IMG/VR virus record: IMGVR_UViG_3300025111_000052
Location: 1-64,000 of that record
DNA: 64,000 nucleotides
DNA from: a virus
Reading direction: 5' to 3' (one strand)
A program made the translations under genes and the position numbers. The notes under the pieces are model-generated. The model did not search any database. It was not told where the DNA came from and saw only the letters and a list, made by a program, of their open reading frames with translations. This document shows positions 1 to 8,877 of this stretch, piece by piece (the stretch's first letter is position 1; each line of letters starts with the position of its first letter).

Positions 1-1838
1 TGGCTGACGGCGGCAACGTGTTTTCTGCGTCCGGCGCACAGGACATCCTTACCAAGCGCAGAAAACAACTAGAAGCCATCATGAAGGAAAATAACCTGGC
101 TGACGGCGGTAGTATACCCATGTTTACAGAGAAGGAGGTATTAACTCTGGCTAAAGCAAGGGCCTCAGTTTTAAATGAAGAGGAACAATTAAGAAAAGGA
201 GTTAAAACTGAAGACTTATTAGGAGCTACTACTTCAAGAGTGTCTTCTGAAGAACAACAACTTATGACTCAAATGGCAGAAAGAAAAACTACTTTTGGTG
301 AATCTTACAATGCAGGAAGAGTGGGCGCCGCCGAAGAGTATTTTACTGCCACGCGAGATATAAAGGAAAACGTTAGACGTTTAGCAGCAAATGATGTGGG
401 CACCGAAAAACAAACAAATACTATGACTTTTACACCTAACTACTTATATAAAGGTGCTAAGATGTCAAGTATGACCGCAGCAGCAGGCCCAGCTTATCCA
501 GAAGTAGAGCAACTTAGAAATTATCTTGAAGATCCAACTATCATGCGTAATGCCTTATCCCATGGTATTGATAAAGAGACAGGTAAGCCTAATGCTGGCT
601 ATCTTCCGGAAGAATATGTATGGCAAGCTAGACAGTCATTAAATAAATTTGATAAATTAGTTACATCTGGTAATACATTACAAAACAGTCCGGCGCTCCG
701 GGCGTTAAGACACGTACTTGCTGATGTAGAGGATCGTATAGCCTTAACCTCCAATATAGGAAGGGTTATAGGACTTAGGGATACTGGTAAATTAGATGCA
801 ATGTTGCCTATGGGCGGTGCTAAAATTAGTGAAACTGATGAGGGCACATTTTGGAATTATGCCGGTAATTTGGCAGCCAAACAAAACATGCCAAAAGAGT
901 TGGAGGGTTTATTAACAACAAATGAATTTAGAGCTCTGGCCGTTAAGAGTATTAGTGAAGGTGACAGCGCACGTGTTAAAACTATTATTGAGGACTATTT
1001 AAAGACACGTAATTTAGATGAAAATAGTAATCTTTTAAGCGACACTTTTAAAGGTAATAAGCAACTTGAAGGTGGAAGATTCATGCCTATTATGCATGAC
1101 GGCGGCGTAACGAGATCTACTGGTCCTCATTATTTAGAGAAAGGTGAGGTAGTATTGCCAAGACGCTTTGCTGATGGTGGCCTTGTTAATAGTGAACTTA
1201 CTACCAATACAATTACTAATGCCCAACAAAAAAGTATTACACTTACTTGGGATGAAAGTAAAAAATTACAGGTAGAAGATAGAGTATTACGTGTAGAGGA
1301 CAAAGAGTTAAAGTTGGCTGATATAGCTCCCTTAAAAGTAGAGGATAAAGTATTTGATGTTAAATTGGACGATAACGGTATTACTGATAAACTAACTTCT
1401 GTAATAAGTAGTATACCAGATAAGATATCTTTGGATTCTTCAAACGTTAAACTAGATACATCTAATCTAGAAACTATGTTTAAGAACCTGGCGGACTCCA
1501 TAAATAATACTAAATCCGTAGGTGCTGATAGTACAATTTTAGATACCGCATTAGAAAGTATAGCTTTTGTTAAAGAGCAAACTGATGAACAAATACACAT
1601 AATAGATTCTAAGTTAACTAATTTACAGGAATCTTTTGGAAAGGATGTACAGGCTGAGATAAATGTACGAATTGCGGAAGTTAAAAAAGATATTTTGAAT
1701 AATAATTCAAAATTAATTGACTCTTATATAAATAGGCAAAGGACCGACATTAGTAAATTAAAGTTTGAACTAACATCTATTGATGGGCAATTAAAACGTT
1801 TAATGACACTAGTGTATGCTAATAGGAATATAGGCTAA
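1..1838 (+). CDS. Tail tape-measure-like protein, C-terminal part (5' end at or beyond window edge)
   Basis: The reading frame is open from the window edge, and the first visible codons read A-D-G-G. An ATG could lie with its A just outside the window, or the gene may simply continue upstream. The phrase L-A-D-G-G recurs about 30 residues later, which favours continuation. Around residues 365-395 is GPHYLEKGEVVLPRRFADGG, the glycine-rich 'GP..L..GE.VLP' type of segment common near the end of tail tape-measure proteins. The last ~200 residues are charged, low in aromatics and predicted coiled-coil by eye. It lies directly upstream of hub-like genes, which fits a tape measure, the ruler that sets tail length. 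The first ~130 bases are richer in G and C than the rest. The call rests on motif and position, not on a full-length match. Confidence 0.5.
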   Translation, partial: ADGGNVFSASGAQDILTKRRKQLEAIMKENNLADGGSIPMFTEKEVLTLAKARASVLNEEEQLRKGVKTEDLLGATTSRVSSEEQQLMTQMAERKTTFGESYNAGRVGAAEEYFTATRDIKENVRRLAANDVGTEKQTNTMTFTPNYLYKGAKMSSMTAAAGPAYPEVEQLRNYLEDPTIMRNALSHGIDKETGKPNAGYLPEEYVWQARQSLNKFDKLVTSGNTLQNSPALRALRHVLADVEDRIALTSNIGRVIGLRDTGKLDAMLPMGGAKISETDEGTFWNYAGNLAAKQNMPKELEGLLTTNEFRALAVKSISEGDSARVKTIIEDYLKTRNLDENSNLLSDTFKGNKQLEGGRFMPIMHDGGVTRSTGPHYLEKGEVVLPRRFADGGLVNSELTTNTITNAQQKSITLTWDESKKLQVEDRVLRVEDKELKLADIAPLKVEDKVFDVKLDDNGITDKLTSVISSIPDKISLDSSNVKLDTSNLETMFKNLADSINNTKSVGADSTILDTALESIAFVKEQTDEQIHIIDSKLTNLQESFGKDVQAEINVRIAEVKKDILNNNSKLIDSYINRQRTDISKLKFELTSIDGQLKRLMTLVYANRNIG

Positions 1839-1842
1839 ATAC

Positions 1843-4026
1843 ATGGCACTTACTGAATATAGAATACCTAATGATGTACATCAAAAGGCCGATGGTACTT
1901 GGACCAATTACCATATAATTAATGGTTTGCCAGTAAATTATGCTGATTTAGATCAAGAGCTTTCTGATTTAATGTCACAACAAAGTACTGGCCCCTTAGT
2001 TAGTACTATCCTTAATACTTTTGGTATACCATCAGATTTATCTGCTTTGGGTATTGATCCTAGTGGGGAACTCCTTGGTGTGGACATCAAAGATGTTGAT
2101 ACAATGTCTGCCATAAAAATGTCATTAATAGAACCCTTTGCTAAGGGATTATATAACAACCCATTAGAGATTGTAGTTACTCCTGAAGGTAATGTTAGTA
2201 TAATAGAAATAGGTTCTATGTCTGGTGGTATAACTGATGTATACACAAGTGTAGTATCCACCACATTTGATGTTCCTGAGATAAGTGTTAAAGTCACAGG
2301 TAAAAAACCCAGATCAAAAAGAGAAGTACGCGACTGGGTAAATTTACTCTATAATGTACAAGAAGTTAATTCCGAAGAAGGTATGTCAATAGAAGAGTCG
2401 GAATACAGCCTAGCTCAGGCTTTGATTTGGGACACTAGTCAAATATCTAGTGATTGCCCGCTAGTCACATACAAAAGACACGCAGTGGTAACATTTAAAG
2501 ATCCTAATTTAAATGCTTGGGCAGTTAATGATGGTGTTGAAAGTATATATGAAGTACAATCTGTTTGGGAAAAAGTAGTCGGTTGGTTATGGTATTTAGA
2601 CCCAGGACCAAAAGTTGATAGACTTACAAAAGTATCGGTCAAACAACAATCCTCAGTGCCATACCTACTTGCAGGTCCCAAAGGAATTATTAGTGCTAAG
2701 GCTGTACCAATAAATAATAATTCGGTTAATATCGGCGTATTAAAAAAACGTGATGTGTGGATTGGACTTCAACCACAATCTACACCAGAAAATGGATGCT
2801 ATGAAGGATTAAGCTACGAAATAAGTTGCGATGGTACAGAAACTATACCTATAAGCTTACCAAATAGTTTAAGATACACGACTGTTAGGAATGTGCAGAC
2901 AGATAATTTAATTAGAGTTTCTAAAATATTTGTAGTCGGGCAAGAGCTGTCCATGTGCAAATCATTCCCTAAAAATGACGAAGTTGTGGCTAATTTTTTA
3001 AAATCCCAAAGTAATGAAGAAAAATTAGAGTTACTAAAACAAACTGAGGTTTTTGTAATAGCTAATGATTTAACTCCAAAAGCTTACGTATTAGAAGAAG
3101 GAGTAGATTATGGTATTGGCTATAATATCGACACAGGTCAATTATGTATTCAGGTAATCAATAATGCACACGCCTATGACTGGGGTACGTATGGAACAGA
3201 TGTTTCCTTTAAGCTGCACCCTAACTGTATTTTAGCTAATGAACCAAACTCTGATCCTGGTGTAGGTAAAGGCACTTTAATACCAAAAGAAGGTGCTGGT
3301 TATTTAGTACAACAACTTTGGGCACAGATTGATTTAAATATACCTTCTGTGGAGATATATGATCCTCACGGCCGCGCACTGGAAATAGCACAAGATTTAC
3401 GTTTAGAAATAGCACCAATTGTTGTTATAGATGATCCAGCCCCAATAGCCATTAATGGTGAGCTAGTAGATCAAGCATCTGCCATAGTAGATTCAGACCC
3501 AACTACTGTACAGGCATTACAAGACAGTGATTATGAAATAAAAATGCGAGCATTAAATGGGACACAAATATTTGAAACAAATATGGCTACTTTATCAGAA
3601 CAAGAAACAATTAATTTTTCTTATAGATTAAAGGAAATACTAAATAGAGATAAGACATTAGAGATAAGTTATGTTTGTGGTCCTAACTGTAACCCACAAT
3701 TAGGTGGTACTGGGCTACAAGGGGGTGTAATTAATAATATAACCTATTCCTATACAGATATGGGTTCTTACACAATATCCGTAACAGAAGGCCCTTATAT
3801 ACCCAACACCGGTTTGATATCTGGGGTAACCGGTGGACAATACACAAAACAAGTTGAGTCTATTACAGAAAATGGTATAGTAATACAAGATGAAGGTAAC
3901 TGCCTTAGATATAAAGTTTTAGTAGCTGGGATAGGCATTGTAACGGCTTACAGCGCTATATCAGATATCATAAGAGTTGGTGATGAAGTAGTAGTAAAAA
4001 TATATAATGTTCCTATGGAATCATAA
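1843..4026 (+). CDS. Large tail/baseplate structural protein, function unassigned
   Basis: A 727-residue protein beginning MALTEYRIPND, four bases after the tape-measure-like stop. It has no transmembrane segment or recognisable enzyme motif. The composition is beta-rich, with many Thr, Ser, Val and Ile and short hydrophobic strands, as in virion proteins. Cysteines occur in scattered pairs, for example CGPNCNP near residue 610. Its position right after the tape measure and before two hub-like genes suggests a tail-tip, hub or baseplate component. That is inference from gene order only; I do not recognise the family. Confidence 0.55.
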   Translation: MALTEYRIPNDVHQKADGTWTNYHIINGLPVNYADLDQELSDLMSQQSTGPLVSTILNTFGIPSDLSALGIDPSGELLGVDIKDVDTMSAIKMSLIEPFAKGLYNNPLEIVVTPEGNVSIIEIGSMSGGITDVYTSVVSTTFDVPEISVKVTGKKPRSKREVRDWVNLLYNVQEVNSEEGMSIEESEYSLAQALIWDTSQISSDCPLVTYKRHAVVTFKDPNLNAWAVNDGVESIYEVQSVWEKVVGWLWYLDPGPKVDRLTKVSVKQQSSVPYLLAGPKGIISAKAVPINNNSVNIGVLKKRDVWIGLQPQSTPENGCYEGLSYEISCDGTETIPISLPNSLRYTTVRNVQTDNLIRVSKIFVVGQELSMCKSFPKNDEVVANFLKSQSNEEKLELLKQTEVFVIANDLTPKAYVLEEGVDYGIGYNIDTGQLCIQVINNAHAYDWGTYGTDVSFKLHPNCILANEPNSDPGVGKGTLIPKEGAGYLVQQLWAQIDLNIPSVEIYDPHGRALEIAQDLRLEIAPIVVIDDPAPIAINGELVDQASAIVDSDPTTVQALQDSDYEIKMRALNGTQIFETNMATLSEQETINFSYRLKEILNRDKTLEISYVCGPNCNPQLGGTGLQGGVINNITYSYTDMGSYTISVTEGPYIPNTGLISGVTGGQYTKQVESITENGIVIQDEGNCLRYKVLVAGIGIVTAYSAISDIIRVGDEVVVKIYNVPMES

Positions 4027-4037
4027 GGAGAATATAA

Positions 4038-4631
4038 ATGGCCATAGATTTAATTCACATTAGGGCTAAAATAGTTTGTAAAGAGACTGAACTAGAAATA
4101 GTAACTCCTTATATACAATCTTTTAGTATTAATAAAAGCAGAGGCACAACGTCTAATTTTAATGCCTCCTTAAAAGTATTAGGTGAAAATCTAAGTGCGG
4201 TAACTGGAGAAGTAGCCATATATGCTGGAACACAGGATGATATGCCATTAATTTTTACAGGATTCATAAAAAAAGTTGTTCCTTCCCCAGTATGGGATGA
4301 CCCAGCATATTTAATGTTGAATATAAGTGGAACAGATGTTTTATATAGATTAGAGAATAAACGATTTACTAGAAGACAGACCTATTCTGACTCTGCTTGG
4401 GCCACTATTACTTCTGTACGTGATGGGCTTAAAAGCAGTAGATTAAAATATGCGCCACAAGAACCAAGACTAATTCCTACAAAAGAAGGTTTAATAGACG
4501 AAAACACACAAACACTAGCAACCAAGGATAATCCAGCAAAACTATCTACTGATAGAGATATACCTAGTGTTAATATGGAGGCGGTCATTGGTTATACTGA
4601 TTCGTCGGTTGTGGGGCCTGAGGCGGAATAA
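4038..4631 (+). CDS. Baseplate hub-like tail protein
   Basis: A 197-residue protein with a good AAGGAG site 12 bases upstream. The middle has IFTGFIKKV followed by LNISGTDVLYRLENKR. This resembles the pattern in phage hub and late-control-D-like proteins, where a 'GxI' strand precedes 'v.G.D..yrL'. The last ~50 residues are polar and look unstructured. It probably contributes to the tail hub or a baseplate adaptor. The family assignment is tentative because the pattern is short. Its stop overlaps the next start by one base (TAATG), so the two are probably translationally coupled. Confidence 0.45.
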   Translation: MAIDLIHIRAKIVCKETELEIVTPYIQSFSINKSRGTTSNFNASLKVLGENLSAVTGEVAIYAGTQDDMPLIFTGFIKKVVPSPVWDDPAYLMLNISGTDVLYRLENKRFTRRQTYSDSAWATITSVRDGLKSSRLKYAPQEPRLIPTKEGLIDENTQTLATKDNPAKLSTDRDIPSVNMEAVIGYTDSSVVGPEAE

Positions 4632-5038
4632 TGGCTACCATTAATTTAATATCTACAAGTTTAACTCCGGGTATGTATATAGACCTTAAAATCCCGGCTG
4701 TTACTGAAACACAACATCATCCAAACGGCTTATTTCCTGAATTTAGGGAGGTAACTATGACTGGTGGTAAAAAATTACCTATAAGAGGTTTTGTTGTAGA
4801 GAATGAAGCGGTTGGAGAAGTTACCGCAGTAACTTATGATGAAACAAGTGTTAGGTACACACATAATAAACCATATCCAAATAGGATATACTTTTTTGCA
4901 TTAAATGACGCTAATACATATATTGTAAATATAGTAGCAGTACCAATACACGACCACTCTTCTATTGCTCAAGGTGGCCCGGCATATGGTACTTACTTTA
5001 CCGATTATACACCAGCACCTACGGCGGGGAATCCATAA
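4631..5038 (+). CDS. Small tail structural protein with C-terminal HDHSS motif
   Basis: A 135-residue protein whose start overlaps the upstream stop and whose stop overlaps the next start, each by one base. It is beta-rich and has a histidine-bearing C-terminal phrase, PIHDHSSIAQGGPAYGTYF, just before a proline-rich end. A conserved histidine/aspartate cluster could bind a metal, as in some spike or fibre tips, but nothing here proves that. I do not recognise the family. Its place in an overlapping string of small genes marks it as a virion component. Confidence 0.5.
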   Translation: MATINLISTSLTPGMYIDLKIPAVTETQHHPNGLFPEFREVTMTGGKKLPIRGFVVENEAVGEVTAVTYDETSVRYTHNKPYPNRIYFFALNDANTYIVNIVAVPIHDHSSIAQGGPAYGTYFTDYTPAPTAGNP

Positions 5039-5661
5039 TGGCTGATAGTACTTGTTGTAAATTAGTTGGGGCTTTTCCAGGACTAGACAGATGTCTAATA
5101 TCTATTAGCTCCAGAATAAATACAGAAGTATCAAAAGTAGCAGGTAATTTGATAATAGGCCCTACTATCGGTGTGGTATCTATATCAGCGTATATAAATA
5201 ATAACACACACGTAGGTTGTCCTGGTAGAATTAATGTCTCTATTCCATGGCTAAGAAAATATAATTGTGACAAAGACATTATATATTTTTTATACCAAGG
5301 CGAAGGGCAGGCCAGTATAGCAGGCGATGTAGAGGATTTAGGTTTTCTTAATATACCTGCAGTTTCATATAGAACCATTAATGCCTCTGCTTCTTCTGGG
5401 CCGGCGTCTATCTATGAAGATGAGATACAGTATGATGGGTACGGTTTGAGATATATAGGTGCTCCTTGGTCTTTTAATACAAATAACAGCGACACATTAA
5501 TTATAGATACAGGTATAGCTGATTATGGTAATTTAAATTTACAAAGTTTTTCAGCACAATTCCAACCAGGGCAACTACCTACTGCTAACTATGAATTTGT
5601 TTACGCTAATAATTTTTCTGCTAGTTCGAGCGATGTGAAATTTGTAAAATATGATACTTAA
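5038..5661 (+). CDS. Predicted virion protein, unassigned
   Basis: A 207-residue protein starting MADSTCCKL, coupled to the gene upstream by TAATG. Cysteines sit near the N-terminus (C-C at 6-7, then near 19, 61 and 77). The rest alternates hydrophobic and polar residues like a beta-sandwich, and the last 60 residues are rich in Asn, Ser and Tyr. There are no enzyme motifs, signal peptide or membrane span. Context suggests a tail or baseplate component; nothing more specific can be supported. Confidence 0.5.
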   Translation: MADSTCCKLVGAFPGLDRCLISISSRINTEVSKVAGNLIIGPTIGVVSISAYINNNTHVGCPGRINVSIPWLRKYNCDKDIIYFLYQGEGQASIAGDVEDLGFLNIPAVSYRTINASASSGPASIYEDEIQYDGYGLRYIGAPWSFNTNNSDTLIIDTGIADYGNLNLQSFSAQFQPGQLPTANYEFVYANNFSASSSDVKFVKYDT

Positions 5662-5676
5662 TGAGAGGTATTAATC

Positions 5677-6000
5677 ATGAAAGACGGCGCTAGTACAGTT
5701 AAATATACAGGATACACATATAAATTACGTAGTGGATCGCCTATGTCCAAAGGGGCACAAGGGGCAGGGTCGTTTTATGTGCATACTTTTATGGCCGAAA
5801 AAACACAGAATGACACATATTTATATTCAGAATATTTACCAGAGAGTGAAGATTTTAGAGGACAATTTGGAGAACTTACTTCCGCTAGTTTTAATAGACT
5901 AAACGATAGAAGTGGTTCCGTTTTCTCAGGAAAAACCACATTTAATTCAGAGTATGTAGAGGAAGATGAAGCCATTACTGGTAATGTGGGAGATTTTTAA
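5677..6000 (+). CDS. Small predicted virion protein, unassigned
   Basis: A 107-residue protein with a GAGAGG-type ribosome site in the 15-base gap from the previous gene. The first half is basic and rich in Tyr, Gly and Ser. The second half is acidic, ending VEEDEAITGNVGDF. No known domain was recognised. It sits in a row of small structural genes and ends four bases before the next start. Confidence 0.5.
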   Translation: MKDGASTVKYTGYTYKLRSGSPMSKGAQGAGSFYVHTFMAEKTQNDTYLYSEYLPESEDFRGQFGELTSASFNRLNDRSGSVFSGKTTFNSEYVEEDEAITGNVGDF

Positions 6001-6003
6001 TTT

Positions 6004-6255
6004 ATGGCTGAGTACATTGAATTCATAGATTGCACCACTTTATCCATAAGTTATGATGTAATGGGTATAGCTACTGTATCCTATACTTTAATATCAAATT
6101 ATCCAGGTATACGTTATTGGCACCCAATAGACGCAGCTGACCAGACTTTTACTGGGTATGTGGCATCAATAGACATGAATCCGATAGTTGATACAGAGGG
6201 CTTTAATGAAAACCATGTGACATTAATAACAACTACTGATGGAGGTTTTGTTTAA
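6004..6255 (+). CDS. Small predicted virion protein, unassigned
   Basis: An 83-residue, acidic, beta-rich protein starting MAEYIEFIDC. No motif was recognised. It starts three bases after the upstream stop and shares one base (TAATG) with the downstream start, so it is embedded in the same transcript as its neighbours. Conserved packing is the main evidence that it is real. Confidence 0.5.
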   Translation: MAEYIEFIDCTTLSISYDVMGIATVSYTLISNYPGIRYWHPIDAADQTFTGYVASIDMNPIVDTEGFNENHVTLITTTDGGFV

Positions 6256-6461
6256 TGGCTTGCGGCGCTTGTGGTAGAAGACATAATAAAGACAATAATA
6301 TTGAAAAAAGTAAAAGCATTACTGATGGCTATAAATATCTTACGGACAGACAGATTAAAGCCAGGTTAGAAGTTTATAAACGCAGATTTTGTAAAGATTG
6401 CTCTACACGTTATACCTGTGATTATACAGTATACTTTAACTGTTTAGAGAGATTAAAATAA
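6255..6461 (+). CDS. Small cysteine-rich, probable zinc-binding protein
   Basis: A 68-residue basic protein. It opens with MACGACGRRH (CxxC plus a histidine) and has a second cluster, CKDC, near residues 47-50, followed by further cysteines. Two CxxC pairs ~40 residues apart, joined by a charged helix-like segment, fit a small zinc ribbon. A role in virion assembly or regulation is inferred from its place within the tail operon only. The start overlaps the upstream stop by one base. Confidence 0.5.
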   Translation: MACGACGRRHNKDNNIEKSKSITDGYKYLTDRQIKARLEVYKRRFCKDCSTRYTCDYTVYFNCLERLK

Positions 6462-6499
6462 AGTAACCTTTGTAAAAGTAAGTAATAAGGAGGCAGTTT

Positions 6500-7177
6500 A
6501 TGGGTGTTATAATAGGTTTTGGTACAGACATCACAGGTATTTTTTCTGGTGCCTGCGGTGTGTCTGCCCAGTGGGGAGTTAATCCTAATACAACAAGGTT
6601 ATACTGTTTGGGCAGTTTTTCAGCATATAGAACTGTTGAAAAACCGACAGAAACTTTAAATGTTACTGTATATAGTCCGCCAGGGGGTTCTGGTATAGGT
6701 CCTTATAGTGTTACCCCAAGTACCAGTTGTAGTACACCCGCAGGTATTACTGCGGGGGTCAACCCAGCTTCTTGTGATGTTGAAGTTACTAGTTTTTCTT
6801 ATAACGATTGGCAATTAACAAGCTACAGCTACAACAAATCAGACCCACAAATGGTTGGGCAAGAGACGTGGGGATTAACCAGATGGATAGATGGGTCTGA
6901 CCCCAGTGAGTCTCCAGCTCCAACTGTTTTACTGAGGGGCGTTACAGAGGGTTCAGCTAACGTAGCTTTTGGTGTAGCAGACGGCAATATAGTAGGTATA
7001 ACTTTTGATATGGCAAGTGTTCTGGAAAGTATTACTGGCAGCGTGTCTGCCGGTCAACAAGGCACCGCGGATAGAAGTTTTACAGGTGTTGTTACTTCTG
7101 TTGGTAACCCTTCTGCCGGAGCAGGTGATATTTGTTCTGGTAATGCCAACATACCTTTTACTCCACTATGGATATAA
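6500..7177 (+). CDS. Predicted virion protein, glycine/serine-rich
   Basis: A 225-residue protein preceded by a strong AAGGAGG site after a 38-base gap, the first visible pause in the overlapping string of tail genes. It is rich in Gly, Ser, Thr and Val, with cysteines in the first half, and is predicted all-beta. The last ~60 residues read like a repetitive fibre or tube surface, ending in PFTPLWI. No catalytic motif is visible. It may be a tail tube or baseplate-associated protein, but that is not demonstrable here. Confidence 0.5.
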   Translation: MGVIIGFGTDITGIFSGACGVSAQWGVNPNTTRLYCLGSFSAYRTVEKPTETLNVTVYSPPGGSGIGPYSVTPSTSCSTPAGITAGVNPASCDVEVTSFSYNDWQLTSYSYNKSDPQMVGQETWGLTRWIDGSDPSESPAPTVLLRGVTEGSANVAFGVADGNIVGITFDMASVLESITGSVSAGQQGTADRSFTGVVTSVGNPSAGAGDICSGNANIPFTPLWI

Positions 7178-7191
7178 TTAAAGAGGTTTAA

Positions 7192-7620
7192 ATGAAATTT
7201 AGTATTGCAGAAAAATACACATTAGCATTATCTTGGGAAAAAGTTGAATACAAAACCGATGGGGAATGCTTATTGAATAATGCGCGTCTATCAGGGCCTG
7301 CTTTAAGTATAGCCAACAAAATTAACCCCAATGAGTTCATAAAACTAGATTTTTACAAACAATATTTGTTATTTGTAAAAAATGTTTACATAGCTAAACT
7401 GTCTTGGGGTGATGTAGTATATAACAAGAATAACACAGTAACACTCAAAGAGGCCAAAATAGTACATGATACAGAGCTAAATAGAGTGCCACAATTTAAG
7501 CATAATGACTTTATCTTAATAGACACTTCTAATCATGAGGATACAAGACACGCATTTAGTCTTGTTTATACATCATATGTTGTAGATGAGGCTGGAAATT
7601 TATATAATTTTAGAGGATAA
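7192..7620 (+). CDS. Predicted structural protein, unassigned
   Basis: A 142-residue protein with an AAAGAGG site just upstream. It is mixed alpha/beta, Lys- and Asn-rich, and has no known motif. It lies between two other small genes of the tail region with gaps of 14 and 2 bases. No function is proposed. Confidence 0.5.
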   Translation: MKFSIAEKYTLALSWEKVEYKTDGECLLNNARLSGPALSIANKINPNEFIKLDFYKQYLLFVKNVYIAKLSWGDVVYNKNNTVTLKEAKIVHDTELNRVPQFKHNDFILIDTSNHEDTRHAFSLVYTSYVVDEAGNLYNFRG

Positions 7621-7622
7621 CT

Positions 7623-7955
7623 ATGCCAGGATGCACTGTATGCTTAACATTTAGTGGTACCGCACAAGAATTGTGGGAAGTAACTCATGGTACCACTGCT
7701 TATGGCAATTTACCACAGTATAAAAAAGACCAACATGTAGGTAATAAATGGAACCCTTGTCCATACTCTACACAAAGTGACGACTTACGTAGTGCTCATA
7801 GGCTGGGTATTGTACCCACTAAGGTAGACCACACTGACGATGCTGGTAAAGTATACTACATGTCTCCAGATAGAAGAAATTCCTGGGGCTATGCGTGTAC
7901 TTTCGATAATTGCCCATATTTACTAACTAACGGAAGAAGCTATTTTTATAAGTGA
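7623..7955 (+). CDS. Small conserved-looking protein with scattered Cys and His
   Basis: A 110-residue protein starting MPGCTVCLTF (CxxC) with later cysteines near residues 45, 91 and 97. It is rich in Tyr, His and Asp. The cysteine spacing is loose for a classical zinc finger, so metal binding is only possible. It ends immediately before the inserted HNH endonuclease gene, so it marks the left insertion boundary of that element. Confidence 0.45.
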   Translation: MPGCTVCLTFSGTAQELWEVTHGTTAYGNLPQYKKDQHVGNKWNPCPYSTQSDDLRSAHRLGIVPTKVDHTDDAGKVYYMSPDRRNSWGYACTFDNCPYLLTNGRSYFYK

Positions 7956-7960
7956 TTACT

Positions 7961-8851
7961 ATGCCTAAAAAAATAGAATATTGTTTTGTGCGTAATAATT
8001 TTGAAGTTGAGGGATATATACTTATAGATAAGACATATATAAATGCTAAAACCAAGATGCATTACATATGTCCTTTTGGGCATAAAAATAGTATTACCTG
8101 GGGAAATTGGGTTACTGGATATAGATGCCCAGACTGTGCACATAACGCTCCAGTTGCTTTTAAAGAAGTAAAGAAATCTTTTGAGCAAGCGGGCTACCAA
8201 CTACTTACAAAAACATATATTAATGCTAAACAAAAATTACTTTTTATATGTAACAACGGGCATACCTATTCCATGACTTGGGATCGTTGGAAGCAAGGGC
8301 ATAGATGCAGAATCTGCGGCGGAACTTGGAAAGAGGGTATTGGAAAAATACGTTTACCTTTATATAGCACTTATATGAAAAGGCTAGCTCCTTTTCATGA
8401 AATAAAGGAAGTGACTCACGAGGCTGGATTTATCTTATTAGGTGTACATTGCGAGTATTGCAATAAAGTAACTGTACCTAATATAGATGAAATAAATCAT
8501 AGATTGGGTTGCTTAGAAGGGACCAGGCTAGGGGACCAGCGATTTTACTGCTCAGAACAATGCAAAAATGCTTGTTCTATATATAAGCAGCATACATACC
8601 CAAAAGGATTTAAGCCAGCTACTTCCCGTGAAGTACAACCGGCACTAAGAAAATTAGTACTAGAAAGAGACAACTGGACATGCCAAAAATGCGGAAAAAC
8701 TGAGGTTGAATTACACTGTCACCACATCGACCCTGTAATCAACAACCCCATAGAATCTGCCGATGTTGCTAACTGCATAACATTTTGTAAAGACTGCCAT
8801 AAAAAAGCACATAAACTGCCTGGCTGTAATTATTCAGAGTTAAAGTGTTGA
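7961..8851 (+). CDS. Free-standing HNH homing endonuclease
   Basis: A 297-residue protein from the ATG at 7961; an upstream GTG at 7952 is less likely because it overlaps the previous stop. Two N-terminal repeats share the pattern GYxLIxKTYINAKxK...C..GH...W..W..G.RC..C, a zinc-finger-like DNA-recognition module seen in phage HNH proteins. After the second repeat is GTWKEGIGKIRLPLY. Further zinc-type CxxC pairs follow. The C-terminus carries the HNH nuclease motif: CQKCGKTE, then HCHHIDP, then CKDCHKKAH. It probably cuts DNA to spread itself between related phages. It interrupts a run of tail genes and encodes no structural feature. A broken relative with the same module lies at 47588-47939. 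Confidence 0.85.
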   Translation: MPKKIEYCFVRNNFEVEGYILIDKTYINAKTKMHYICPFGHKNSITWGNWVTGYRCPDCAHNAPVAFKEVKKSFEQAGYQLLTKTYINAKQKLLFICNNGHTYSMTWDRWKQGHRCRICGGTWKEGIGKIRLPLYSTYMKRLAPFHEIKEVTHEAGFILLGVHCEYCNKVTVPNIDEINHRLGCLEGTRLGDQRFYCSEQCKNACSIYKQHTYPKGFKPATSREVQPALRKLVLERDNWTCQKCGKTEVELHCHHIDPVINNPIESADVANCITFCKDCHKKAHKLPGCNYSELKC

Positions 8852-8877
8852 AATTATTATAAAAGGAGAAATTTACC

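Noticed and set aside
1130-1600. 156-codon open frame on the minus strand
   Set aside because: It lies wholly inside the tape-measure-like gene, has no ribosome site and no recognisable domain. Other minus-strand frames (for example 5019-5378, 45888-46193, 42162-42464, 62575-62967) were rejected for the same reason.
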